A stretch of DNA of 64,000 nt from Pseudopontixanthobacter vadosimaris (GTDB taxonomy: Bacteria; Pseudomonadota; Alphaproteobacteria; Sphingomonadales; Sphingomonadaceae). The stretch covers positions 142,954-206,953 of the forward strand of contig NZ_JABASZ010000037.1 in the NCBI RefSeq assembly GCF_012979275.1, in the 5' to 3' direction. The notes below the pieces were generated by a model. The model did not search any database, was not told the origin of the DNA, and was given only the letters and a program-made list of their open reading frames with translations. Shown piece after piece: positions 46,718 to 55,525 of the stretch (position 1 is the first letter of the stretch; every line of letters begins with the position of its first letter). The translations under genes and the position numbers were made by a program.

Positions 46718-47176
46718 TCAGCCGGCGGCAGGCGCTTTCTTCAGCAGGGCAGACCGGGTGCAGCGGCACACCACCTCGTCCCGCTGGTTCAGCAATTCAT
46801 GCGTGAAGGTGACGATGCCGCTGCCGGGCCGCGATTTCGATTCCCGCAAGGCTGTCACCTCGCTCGTGGCGCGCATCGTGTCGCCGATGAACACCGGGTT
46901 CGGCATCGTCACCGCATCATAGCCGAGATTGGCGACCAGCGTGCCCAGCGTCGTGTCGCCGACGCTGAGGCCGACCATCAGGGCGAAGGTGAAAGTACCG
47001 TTCACCAGGATCCGGCCGAACTCGCTGGCGCCCGCAGCCTCGGCATCCAGATGCAGGGGCTGCGGGTTGTGAGTCATGGTGGTGAACAGCAGATTGTCCG
47101 TCTCGGTCACGGTCCGGCGGATCTCATGTTCGATCCGTTGCCCGATTTCCCATTCATCGAAAAACCTGCCTGCCAT
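46718..47176 (-). CDS. MaoC-family (R)-specific enoyl-CoA hydratase/dehydratase
   Basis: This 152-residue hot-dog-fold protein has the MaoC hydratase pattern: FFDEWEIGQRIEHEIRRTVTETDNLLF, MTHNPQPLHLDAE with catalytic Asn/His, and ILVNGTFTFALMVGLSVGD. It likely hydrates an enoyl-CoA in fatty-acyl or branched-chain breakdown. ATG 47176 is preferred over GTG 47182. The upstream acyl-CoA dehydrogenase is on the same strand 27 bp away, so they form an operon. Confidence 0.88.
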   Translation of the reverse strand: MAGRFFDEWEIGQRIEHEIRRTVTETDNLLFTTMTHNPQPLHLDAEAAGASEFGRILVNGTFTFALMVGLSVGDTTLGTLVANLGYDAVTMPNPVFIGDTMRATSEVTALRESKSRPGSGIVTFTHELLNQRDEVVCRCTRSALLKKAPAAG

Positions 47177-47203
47177 ATCCACCCTGTTCCTTGCTCCGCG
47201 CGG

Positions 47204-48367
47204 TCAGATGGAGCGCGCGATAAGCATCTTCATGATCTCGTTCGATCCGCCATAGATGCGGCTGATGCGGCTGTCACGGAACATCCGGGCGATGGGATAA
47301 TCGTTGATATAGCCCCACCCGCCATGCAGCTGCAGGCATTTGTCCACCGTTTCGCCCTGCAATTCGGTCAGCCAGTATTTCGCGATGCTGGCGGTGGTGA
47401 CGTCCAGCTTCCCATCCAGCAATTTGGCGACGCAATCGTTGATGAACACCTTGGCCGCCGTGCCCCGCGCCTTCAGATCGGCGAGGGTAAACTGGGTGTT
47501 CTGGAAATCCCAGATCGTCTTGCCGAAGGCCTTGCGCTGCTTCACATATTCCGCCGTTTCATCCAGCGCGCGTTCGATCGTCGCCATCGCGCCCATGGCG
47601 ATCAGCAGGCGTTCCTGCGGCAATTCGCCCATCAGCTGATAGAACCCGCGCCCTTCCTGCCCGCCCAGCACATTGTCGGCCGGCACGAAAACATCGTCGA
47701 AGAACAGTTCGGACGTATCCTGTGCATCCAGCCCGATCTTGTCGAGCTTCTTGCCGCGCTCGAAACCTTCAAGCCCCTCGGTTTCCAGGCACAGGAGCGA
47801 AATACCTTTCGCCCCTTCGTCGGGATCGGTCTTCGCCACGACCACCAGGAAATCGGCGATCTGGCCATTGGAGATGAAGGTCTTCGACCCGTTCAGGCGA
47901 TAGCCGTTGCCGTCCTTCAGCGCCGTGGTGGTGATGTTCTGCAAATCCGATCCGACGCCGGGTTCGGTCATCGCGATGGCGGACACCAGTTCGCCCGTTA
48001 CCAGTTTCGGCAGCCAGCGCTGCTTCTGTTCCTCCGTCCCGTGGCGGACGATATAGGGCAGGATGATGACATTGTGCAGGCTGGCGGCGAAGCCTTCGAC
48101 GCCCTTGTGGCCGATCTGGTCCACCACCACCATGTCGTGCCGGAAATCGCCGCCATGGCCGCCATATTCCTCGGGCACGGACACGCCCAGAATGCCCGCC
48201 TCGCCCGCCTCGCGCCAGAAATCGCGTTCGACCTGCCCGTCCTCGCGCCATTTCAGCACCCGCTTTTCAGGTGCCTTCTGCTCGAAGAACTTGCCCACGG
48301 CGTCACGGAAGATGGCGATTTCCTCATCCGCCATGAAGTCGGGTTCGGGAATGTCGATAACGGGCAT
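47204..48367 (-). CDS. Acyl-CoA dehydrogenase (first of two)
   Basis: This 387-residue flavoprotein has the family signatures AIAMTEPGVGSDLQNITTTA, YRLNGSKTFISNGQIADF and QLHGGWGYINDYPIARMFRDSR. Acyl-CoA dehydrogenases introduce the alpha-beta double bond. The catalytic Glu sits in the C-terminal helical domain (QLHGGWG region). Substrate chain type is not determined. It is co-transcribed with the MaoC gene and diverges from the alpha/beta hydrolase gene. Confidence 0.92.
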   Translation of the reverse strand: MPVIDIPEPDFMADEEIAIFRDAVGKFFEQKAPEKRVLKWREDGQVERDFWREAGEAGILGVSVPEEYGGHGGDFRHDMVVVDQIGHKGVEGFAASLHNVIILPYIVRHGTEEQKQRWLPKLVTGELVSAIAMTEPGVGSDLQNITTTALKDGNGYRLNGSKTFISNGQIADFLVVVAKTDPDEGAKGISLLCLETEGLEGFERGKKLDKIGLDAQDTSELFFDDVFVPADNVLGGQEGRGFYQLMGELPQERLLIAMGAMATIERALDETAEYVKQRKAFGKTIWDFQNTQFTLADLKARGTAAKVFINDCVAKLLDGKLDVTTASIAKYWLTELQGETVDKCLQLHGGWGYINDYPIARMFRDSRISRIYGGSNEIMKMLIARSI

Positions 48368-48414
48368 GGCGGTTTCTCTCCTGTTGGTTATTGTAGCCTT
48401 GCACTGGTATCGAA

Positions 48415-49356
48415 ATGAAACCTATGTGCAAGCGGAATGCCGCAATCGAATGGCGTAGCACGGGGGGAAATGAAGGTTTGGAACTGATCGGGCCGACATC
48501 GCAAAGCTTCATGTCGCAGCGCACGCGCCTGCATTATGCCGATTGGGGCAATCCGGATGCACCGCCGCTGATCCTGCTGCATGGCGGGCGCGATCATTGC
48601 CGCAGCTGGGACTGGACGGCGGAACGCCTGCGGCATGACTGGCACGTGATCTGCCCCGATTTGCGCGGGCATGGCGACAGCGGCTGGAACGAAAATGGCT
48701 ATTACCCGGCTGTCGGCTATGTCTATGACCTGGCGCAGCTTGTTCACCAGCTCGGCATCGCGCCGGCCACCATCGTCGCCCATTCCCTCGGCGGCAATAT
48801 CGCGCTGCGCTATGCGGGCCTCTACCCGGAGAAGGTCCGCCGCCTCGTCGCCATCGAAGGGCTTGGCCCCAGCCCGAAGCGGCTGGAGGAGATGGCGCAG
48901 AAGCCGTTCCACGAACATTTGCGCGACTGGTTCGACAGGAAGCGGGAGGCGAGCGCCCGCTCGATTCGCAAATATGACAGCTTCGAAGAAGCGCTGGATC
49001 GCATGCACGAGGCGAACAGCTATCTCAGCCGCGACCAGGCCGTTCATCTGACCCGCCATGCCGTGCTGCACAACGAGGACGGCACCTATAGCTGGAAATT
49101 CGACCCGCATCTGCACGCCTGGCCGCCGGACGATCTCACCCCGGAGCAAAACCGCGAATTATGGGGTCGCATCACCTGCCCCACCCGGCTGATCTATGGC
49201 GACGACAGCTGGGCTTCCAACCCTGAGAAGGACGGGCGGATGGAGCATTTCGGCGGCAATGTCTCGCTCACCAGCTATGCGAATGCAGGGCACTGGGTGC
49301 ATCACGACCGGTTCGAGGATTTCGTGACGGAAATATCCGCCTTCATCGCCGATTAG
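48415..49356 (+). CDS. Alpha/beta hydrolase
   Basis: This hydrolase of up to 313 residues has the oxyanion HGGRDHCRSWDWT, nucleophile elbow AHSLGGNIA (Ser), catalytic Asp in YGDDSWAS and His in NAGHWVHHDR. It may be an esterase or thioesterase acting in the surrounding acyl-CoA cluster. The start is uncertain: ATG 48415 has no ribosome-binding site; TTG 48478 or ATG 48511 (MSQRTRLHYADW) are plausible alternatives. Confidence 0.85.
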   Translation: MKPMCKRNAAIEWRSTGGNEGLELIGPTSQSFMSQRTRLHYADWGNPDAPPLILLHGGRDHCRSWDWTAERLRHDWHVICPDLRGHGDSGWNENGYYPAVGYVYDLAQLVHQLGIAPATIVAHSLGGNIALRYAGLYPEKVRRLVAIEGLGPSPKRLEEMAQKPFHEHLRDWFDRKREASARSIRKYDSFEEALDRMHEANSYLSRDQAVHLTRHAVLHNEDGTYSWKFDPHLHAWPPDDLTPEQNRELWGRITCPTRLIYGDDSWASNPEKDGRMEHFGGNVSLTSYANAGHWVHHDRFEDFVTEISAFIAD

Positions 49357-49375
49357 GGCCGTGCCTGCGGCCGGC

Positions 49376-50521
49376 TTACAAGCTGCGTGAGATTACTTCC
49401 TTCATGATCTCGCTCGTGCCGCCGAAGATGCGGGTGACGCGGGCATCGCGCCACAGGCGGGCGATCAGATATTCGTTCATGTAGCCCGCGCCGCCATGCA
49501 GTTGCAGCGCCGCATCGCAGACGCGGCCCTGCAACTCGGTGTGCCACAGCTTGGCCGCCGAAGCCTCTGCGGTCGTCAGTTCGCCCGCGATATGCCGCTT
49601 CAGCGCCCAGTCGATATGCGCCCAGCCGACCTGCAGTTCTGCCGCCAGCCCGGCCAGCGTGAATTTCGTGTTCTGGAATTCGAACACCGTGCCGCCGAAG
49701 GCCTTGCGGTCCTTGGTAAAACTTACGGCTTCGTCGAAGGCGCGCTGCGCCCCGGCCTGGCAGCCGATGGCGATGGAAAGCCTTTCCTGCGGCAGTTCCT
49801 CCATCAGGTGAACGAAGCCGCGCCCCTCCTGCCCCAGAAGGTTCGATTGCGGCACGCGCACATCGTTGAAGAACAGTTCCGAGGTGTCGGCGGAATGCTG
49901 GCCGATCTTGTCGAGGTTGCGGCCGCGTTCGAACCCTTCGGTGCCCGCATCGACCAGGATCAGCGAGGTGCCCTTCGCGCCCTGCGCCGGGTCGGTCTTG
50001 GCGACGACGATGACGACATCGGCATTCTGGCCGTTGGTGATGTAGGTTTTCGAGCCGTTGACGATATAGTGATCGCCATCCTTCTTCGCCGTCGTGGTGA
50101 TGCCCTGCAGATCCGAACCGGTGCCGGGTTCGGTCATGGCGATGGCGGTAATGACGTCGCCGGTCATCATGCCCGGCAGATATTTCGCCTTCTGCTCTTC
50201 CGTGCCCAGCCGTTCGAAATAATTGCAGGTGATGTCGTTCTGCAACGTGAAGCCCGCGCTGCTGCCGATATAGGACAGTTCCTCGGCGATAACGGCATTG
50301 TAGCCGAAATCGAGGCCCAGCCCGCCGTTCTCCTCGGAGATGGTCGGGCACAACATGCCCGCATCCCCGAGCGCCTTCCACGCCTCGCGCCCGACGATGC
50401 CCTCTTCCTCATGCCGGGCAAGATGCGGGATCATGTGCTGTTCGAACACCTTGCGCACGGTGTCGCGGAACATCGCGTGGTCTTCATTATAGGCGGTGCG
50501 GGTAGTCGTATCGAGCATCAT
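49376..50521 (-). CDS. Acyl-CoA dehydrogenase (second of two)
   Basis: This 381-residue paralogue of the first dehydrogenase has AIAMTEPGTGSDLQGITTTA, YIVNGSKTYITNGQNAD and LHGGAGYMNEYLIARLWRDAR. The two enzymes share much sequence but differ at the N-terminus, suggesting different chain specificities. Start ATG 50521. It is followed by the hydrolase gene on the opposite strand. Confidence 0.92.
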   Translation of the reverse strand: MMLDTTTRTAYNEDHAMFRDTVRKVFEQHMIPHLARHEEEGIVGREAWKALGDAGMLCPTISEENGGLGLDFGYNAVIAEELSYIGSSAGFTLQNDITCNYFERLGTEEQKAKYLPGMMTGDVITAIAMTEPGTGSDLQGITTTAKKDGDHYIVNGSKTYITNGQNADVVIVVAKTDPAQGAKGTSLILVDAGTEGFERGRNLDKIGQHSADTSELFFNDVRVPQSNLLGQEGRGFVHLMEELPQERLSIAIGCQAGAQRAFDEAVSFTKDRKAFGGTVFEFQNTKFTLAGLAAELQVGWAHIDWALKRHIAGELTTAEASAAKLWHTELQGRVCDAALQLHGGAGYMNEYLIARLWRDARVTRIFGGTSEIMKEVISRSL

Positions 50522-50568
50522 GGGCTTTGATCCTGTTCAGGTGCCTCGAGGTTAAGACGCCGTGCAAT

Positions 50569-51717
50569 CTAGGCGATCACGCCTGTGTCACGCAATTCGG
50601 CGCAGGCAGCGGCGTCGAGGCCGAGTTCGGAAAGGATGGCGTCTGTATCCTGACCGGATTGGACGGCAGGATTCGGCACCGCACTTTGCGTCTCTGCGAA
50701 ACGCGGCGCTGGTGCCGGCTGCATGCTGCCGCCGATCTCGACGAATGTGCCGCGCGCCTTGTTGTGCGGATGTTCCGGCGCTTCCGCCAGGCTGAGCACC
50801 GGCGCGAAGCAGACGTCGCTATGCTCCATGATCGCGCACCATTCGTCGCGCGTCCTGCTGCGGAACACATCGCCCAGCTTTTCCGCCAGACTGCCCCATG
50901 CGGAACGGTCCATCTGGCGATCGAATTCCTCATCCTCCTCCAGCCCCGCCAGCCGGCGCAATTCGGCGTAGAACTGCGGCTCTATCGAACCGATGGAGAT
51001 GTATTTGCCATCGGCGGTTTCGTAGCTGTCGTAATAATGCGCCCCGGTATCGAGCATGTTCGCGCCGCGTTCGTCGCTCCACACGCCCATGTTCCGCATC
51101 CCCTGGATCATGCCCATCAGCACGGCGGTGCCATCGGTCATCGCGGCATCGATCACCTGCCCTTTTCCGCCATTTGCGACATGCAGCAGGGCCGATACCA
51201 TGCCGAAGGCCAGCATCATGCCGCCGCCGCCGAAATCGCCTACCATGTTGATCGGGGGGGTCGGCTTTTCGCCCGCCCTGCCGAAATGATGCAACGCTCC
51301 GGCCAGCGCGATATAATTGATATCATGCCCGGCGGCCTGTGCGTATGGGCCGGTCTGGCCCCAGCCCGTCATCCGGCCATAGACCAGCTTCGGATTGTCG
51401 GCGATCAGCACCTCCGGCCCAAGACCCAGCCGCTCCATTACGCCGGGGCGGAAGCCTTCGATGATGCCATCCGCCTTGCCGCACAGCCTGCGCGCGAGAT
51501 CTACGCCTTTTTCGCTCTTGAGATCGAGCGCGATGGAGCGCCGCCCCCTTGCCAGCACGTCTTTCACATTGGCAGGCGTCGTTCCGCCCCGTCGGCCGTC
51601 GGCGCGGTCAATGCGGATGACATCCGCCCCGTGATCGGCCAGCATCATGCCGCAGAACGGGCCGGGGCCGATGCCGGCGAATTCGACGATGGTAATGCCG
51701 GACAGCGGACCGGGCAT
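50569..51717 (-). CDS. CoA transferase family III, alpha-methylacyl-CoA racemase-like
   Basis: This 382-residue CaiB/BaiF-type protein has GPGPFCGMMLADHGADVIRID, the catalytic-Asp region GHDINYIALAGALHHFGRAG, and GDFGGGGMMLAFGMVSALL. These motifs fit alpha-methylacyl-CoA racemase, which interconverts 2-methylacyl-CoA epimers before beta-oxidation of branched chains. Its ATG overlaps the stop of the enoyl-CoA hydratase gene (TAATG), so the two are coupled. Confidence 0.88.
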   Translation of the reverse strand: MPGPLSGITIVEFAGIGPGPFCGMMLADHGADVIRIDRADGRRGGTTPANVKDVLARGRRSIALDLKSEKGVDLARRLCGKADGIIEGFRPGVMERLGLGPEVLIADNPKLVYGRMTGWGQTGPYAQAAGHDINYIALAGALHHFGRAGEKPTPPINMVGDFGGGGMMLAFGMVSALLHVANGGKGQVIDAAMTDGTAVLMGMIQGMRNMGVWSDERGANMLDTGAHYYDSYETADGKYISIGSIEPQFYAELRRLAGLEEDEEFDRQMDRSAWGSLAEKLGDVFRSRTRDEWCAIMEHSDVCFAPVLSLAEAPEHPHNKARGTFVEIGGSMQPAPAPRFAETQSAVPNPAVQSGQDTDAILSELGLDAAACAELRDTGVIA

Positions 51718-52478
51718 TATTTGCCCTTCCAGTTGGGAGCGCGCTTTTCGGCAAAGGCGCTGGCCCCTTCGCGGGCATCTTCCGACATGAACACCTGCGG
51801 GAGCAGCTTCGCCTGTTGCTTGTAGCGTTCGGCGCGCGGCCAGCCGCGCGATTCCTCGATGATCTGCTTCGACACCCGCACGGCGAGCGGCCCGTTGGCG
51901 GCAATGCTGCGAGCCAGTTCCATCGCCCCGTCGATCACGCTGCCCGTGACAACGCGATTGATGAGGCCAAGGTCATACGCCCGCGCGGCATCGATGAATT
52001 CGCCCGTCAGTGCCAGTTCCATCGCCACCTTGTGCGGGATGAGGTCGGGCAGCACCATCAGGCCGCCCGCTGCGGCCGCCAGCCCGCGCTTCGCCTCAGG
52101 GATGCCGAATTTCGCCCCCTCGTGCGCCACCACCAGGTCGCAGGCGATCATCAGTTCCAGCCCGCCCGCCAGCGCATAGCCTTCGACGGCGGCGATCAGC
52201 GGCTTCACCGGCTTGCGTTCGGTCAGCCCGCCGAAGCCCCGCCCTTCGATAGACGGCGCCTCTCCGCGCAGGAAGCCCTTCAGATCCATGCCCGAACAGA
52301 AGGTGCCGCCCGCGCCGGTCAGGATGCCGACACGCAGATCGTCCTCGGCATCGAGCCGGTCAAGCGCCGCGGCGATGGCTTCGGCGGCCGCCTTGTTCAT
52401 GGCGTTCTTCGCTTCGGGGCGGTTGATCGTCATGATCAGCACGCCGTCTTCCACGCGGGTCAACAAATCTTCGCTCAT
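51717..52478 (-). CDS. Enoyl-CoA hydratase/isomerase (crotonase family)
   Basis: This 253-residue crotonase has the oxyanion loop GAGGTFCSGMDLKGFL and LAGGLELMIACDLVVAHEGAKFGIPEAKRGLAAAAGG, with a Glu-containing EAKRGL helix. It probably hydrates an enoyl-CoA in the pathway. It is the first gene of an operon with the racemase-like gene. Confidence 0.9.
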   Translation of the reverse strand: MSEDLLTRVEDGVLIMTINRPEAKNAMNKAAAEAIAAALDRLDAEDDLRVGILTGAGGTFCSGMDLKGFLRGEAPSIEGRGFGGLTERKPVKPLIAAVEGYALAGGLELMIACDLVVAHEGAKFGIPEAKRGLAAAAGGLMVLPDLIPHKVAMELALTGEFIDAARAYDLGLINRVVTGSVIDGAMELARSIAANGPLAVRVSKQIIEESRGWPRAERYKQQAKLLPQVFMSEDAREGASAFAEKRAPNWKGK

Positions 52479-52616
52479 GCATTCTCTCCATCATTCACGC
52501 GGCCTTCTTCAAGGCCATCTGCATTTTCATTTGCAACCGATGCTGGCCAAGGCATAGGGTGTCGTCAATAATTTTCGCAAAAAAGCACGACGCACCGGTA
52601 ACAAGGATCAGAACAC

Positions 52617-53876
52617 ATGGCCGAAGCCTATATCATCGACGCAGTTCGCACCCCGCGCGGTATCGGCAAGGTGGGCAAGGGATCGCTGGCTGCCAGCCAT
52701 CCGCAGCATCTGGCCGCCACGGTGCTGAAGGCGATCCGCACCCGCAACGACCTCGACACGAAAACGGTGGACGACGTGATCTGGTCCACCTCCACGCAGA
52801 AGGGCAAGCAGGGCGGCGACCTGGGCCGGATGGCGGCGCTTGATGCAGGGTACGACATCACCAGTTCGGGCACCACGCTCGACCGTTTCTGCGGCGGCGG
52901 CATCACCACGGTCGCCTTTGCCGCCGCGCAGGTGATGAGCGGAATGGAGGATTGCGTCATCGCGGGCGGGACCGAAATGATGAGCCTGACGGCGCAGATG
53001 ATGCAGGAGGAAATGCAGGCGGGAATCGCGCCGCTGGGCATGGGTTCGGGCAACGACCGCCTGCGCGAGGTGCATCCGCAGTCGCATCAGGGCGTGTGCG
53101 GCGATGCCATCGCCAGCATGGAAGGCTTCACGCGCGAGGAACTGGACGAGGTCGGTTATCGCAGCCAGCAGCGCGCCGACCGCGCCATCCGCGAAGGTCG
53201 CTTCGATCACAGCGTGGTGCCGGTGCTGGACGATGATGGCAGCGTCATCCTGGACAAGGAGGAGTTCCCCCGCCCGCAGACCACGCGCGAGGGGCTCGCC
53301 GAACTGCAGCCCAGCTTCGCCAAGATTGCCGACATGCCGCTCGACGATGAGGGCACGACTTTTCGCGGGCTGGTGAATCAGAAATATCCCGATCTCGACA
53401 TCGAGCATTTCCATCATGCCGGCAATTCGTCCGGCGTGGTGGATGGGGCGGCTGCCGTGCTGGTCACCTCCGGCGATTATGCCGAGAGGCATGGGCTGAA
53501 GCCCCGCGCGCGCATCGTAGCGACCGCCAACATGGGCGACGATCCGACGCTGATGCTGAACGCGCCGGTTCCCGCTGCGCGCAAGGTGCTGGAAAAAGCG
53601 GGACTTACCGTCGACGACATCGACCTGTTCGAGATCAACGAGGCCTTTGCCGTCGTCGCGGCGAAATTCGTGCGCGACCTGGGGCTGGATTGGGATAAGG
53701 TGAACGTCAATGGCGGCTCCATCGCCATGGGCCACCCGATCGGCGCGACCGGATCGATCCTGATCGGGACGATCCTGGACGAGTTGGAACGGCAGGAAAA
53801 GCGATACGGCCTGGTTACCATGTGTGCGGCGGGCGGAATGGCTCCGGCGATCATCATAGAACGCATGACGAAATGA
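52617..53876 (+). CDS. Acetyl-CoA C-acyltransferase (thiolase)
   Basis: This 419-residue thiolase has the nucleophile Cys in LDRFCGGGITTVAF, NVNGGSIAMGHPIGATGS (His) and MCAAGGMAPAIII (second Cys). It cleaves 3-ketoacyl-CoA. It is on the opposite strand from the other acyl-CoA genes, diverging from the hydratase gene with a 138-bp gap. Confidence 0.93.
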   Translation: MAEAYIIDAVRTPRGIGKVGKGSLAASHPQHLAATVLKAIRTRNDLDTKTVDDVIWSTSTQKGKQGGDLGRMAALDAGYDITSSGTTLDRFCGGGITTVAFAAAQVMSGMEDCVIAGGTEMMSLTAQMMQEEMQAGIAPLGMGSGNDRLREVHPQSHQGVCGDAIASMEGFTREELDEVGYRSQQRADRAIREGRFDHSVVPVLDDDGSVILDKEEFPRPQTTREGLAELQPSFAKIADMPLDDEGTTFRGLVNQKYPDLDIEHFHHAGNSSGVVDGAAAVLVTSGDYAERHGLKPRARIVATANMGDDPTLMLNAPVPAARKVLEKAGLTVDDIDLFEINEAFAVVAAKFVRDLGLDWDKVNVNGGSIAMGHPIGATGSILIGTILDELERQEKRYGLVTMCAAGGMAPAIIIERMTK

Positions 53877-53994
53877 AGTTCGAGTGGTGAACGGGCGGAC
53901 GAGGAGGGCGATCCGGTGCCTTGCGACAGGAACAATCGTGCCGATATGAGGGGCCCATAATTGCTTGCCGCCCTGCAGAAAGTTACGCCCCGTC

Positions 53995-54942
53995 ATGCCC
54001 GCATCCGCGATCCATCCTTCCGCCCGGTTTCGGACTGATGCGCCACAGGCGGGGCGCGGGGGTTCGCCCGGCCCATTCGGCGGGTTGAACGATCACGCCG
54101 CCCTGCGCGCCGCCTGCGACGATGGCGCGGGGCTTTGCACCATAATCGGGATCGACGGCAGTTTTTCGCGTCGGCTGGGCGCGCAACTGGCGATTTCGGC
54201 GCGCGGTGAGATCGTCGGCAGCCTGTCCGACGGATGCCTCGAACAGGAACTCGTCACCTGCATGGACCGGGTGCGTCTGGATGGCCGGCCGGTGGTGCAA
54301 CGCTATGGCAGCGGGTCCGACATCATCGATTTCCGTCTGCCCTGCGGCAGCGGCCTCGACATCCTGCTGGACCCTGCCCCGCGGCGCGATGATCTTCGCG
54401 AAGCCGTCGCCCTGCTGGACGGACGGCAACCGGCGGTGCTGCGCCTTCCGGTGCAGCAACCGGGCCTGCTGGACCGCCGGCATTATATCCCGGCGCCGAG
54501 GCTGCTGGTTTTCGGGCACGGCCCGGAGGTCGTTGCGCTTGGCAGACTCGCTGGCGCGGCGGGCGTGGCGTGCAGCAGTTTCTGCAAGGACGATCCCGCC
54601 TCCGGCCTGTCCCTCGGCCGCCCGCCGGCAGATGTGGAAGCAGATGCCTGGACCGCCATTGTCCTGCTTTTCCACGACCATGAATGGGAACTGCCGATCC
54701 TGGAATGGGCAGTCTCGACATCCGCTTTTTATATCGGCGCACAGGGCGGCGCGAATGCTCGCGAGGCACGCCGTGCGGGGCTGGAAGCGGCGGGACTGCC
54801 TCCCAGGCAGATCGAGCGCATCCGCAGCCCCATCGGGTTGATTCCGAAAGCCCGCGATCCGCAGGTTCTGGGCCTGTCCGTGCTGGCGGATATCATCGCG
54901 CACTATGAAAACTTGCACGACCGGGCCGCCGATGCGGGCTGA
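53995..54942 (+). CDS. XdhC/CoxI-family molybdenum-enzyme maturation protein
   Basis: This 315-residue protein has the XdhC pattern: an N-terminal domain (LCTIIGIDGSFSRRLGAQLA, IVGSLSDGCLEQEL) and a Rossmann-type C-terminal domain (PRLLVFGHGPEVVALGRLA, AFYIGAQGGANAREARRAGL, IRSPIGLIPKARDPQ). XdhC-type proteins carry or sulfurate the molybdenum cofactor before insertion. The length matches PaoD-type chaperones. Start ATG 53995 is tentative. It overlaps the next gene by 11 bp. Confidence 0.88.
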   Translation: MPASAIHPSARFRTDAPQAGRGGSPGPFGGLNDHAALRAACDDGAGLCTIIGIDGSFSRRLGAQLAISARGEIVGSLSDGCLEQELVTCMDRVRLDGRPVVQRYGSGSDIIDFRLPCGSGLDILLDPAPRRDDLREAVALLDGRQPAVLRLPVQQPGLLDRRHYIPAPRLLVFGHGPEVVALGRLAGAAGVACSSFCKDDPASGLSLGRPPADVEADAWTAIVLLFHDHEWELPILEWAVSTSAFYIGAQGGANAREARRAGLEAAGLPPRQIERIRSPIGLIPKARDPQVLGLSVLADIIAHYENLHDRAADAG

Positions 54943-55525
54943 TATCCTGCCGGTGGTCCTGGCGGCAGGGCGCGGCAGGCGGTTCGGCGGCGGCAAGCTG
55001 GATGCGGTGTGCGCGGGCCAGCGCGTCGGTTCGCATGTGCTGGCCGCCATTGCAAAAGCCGGCATCGCGCCGGGCGTGATCGTGGTTGCACCGGATATGC
55101 CGGCGTTTGCGAAAGCCGCGACGCATTGGCGAAAAGCAGTGAACGAGCGAGCGGAATGCGGCCTCGGCAGTTCGCTGGCGCTCGCCGCGCAGATCGCGTC
55201 CCGAGACGGTAATCCGGCGATGCTGGTCATGCTGGCGGACATGCCGCTGCTTTCACCCGCTTATCTGGTCACGCTCTCCGCCTGCCCGACACCTGCGGCT
55301 ACTCGTTACCCGTCAGGCGCGCCCGGCGTTCCGGCGGTGTTACCAGCCTCGCTCTATCCGCGTCTGATGCAACTGGACGGCGACAAGGGGGCGACATCGC
55401 TGCTGGCAGACAGGAACGACCTGACCCTGTGCGAGCCGCCGCCCGACATGCTGACCGACGTGGACCGCCCGGACGATCTTGCCCGGGCGGCCCGCCTGCT
55501 CAGATGTCGGGAAGCTCGGCGATAA
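54932..55525 (+). CDS. MocA/MobA-like molybdopterin nucleotidyltransferase
   Basis: This 197-residue nucleotidyltransferase has the signature VVLAAGRGRRFGGGKLDAV and the metal-binding MLADMPLLSPAYL. MocA adds CMP to molybdopterin; MobA adds GMP. The neighbouring PaoABC-like enzyme belongs to the cytosine-dinucleotide class, so MocA is favoured. ATG 54932 lies in the XdhC tail (11-bp overlap). The gene's 3' end overlaps the large-subunit gene on the other strand by 26 bp. Confidence 0.85.
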   Translation: MRADILPVVLAAGRGRRFGGGKLDAVCAGQRVGSHVLAAIAKAGIAPGVIVVAPDMPAFAKAATHWRKAVNERAECGLGSSLALAAQIASRDGNPAMLVMLADMPLLSPAYLVTLSACPTPAATRYPSGAPGVPAVLPASLYPRLMQLDGDKGATSLLADRNDLTLCEPPPDMLTDVDRPDDLARAARLLRCREARR

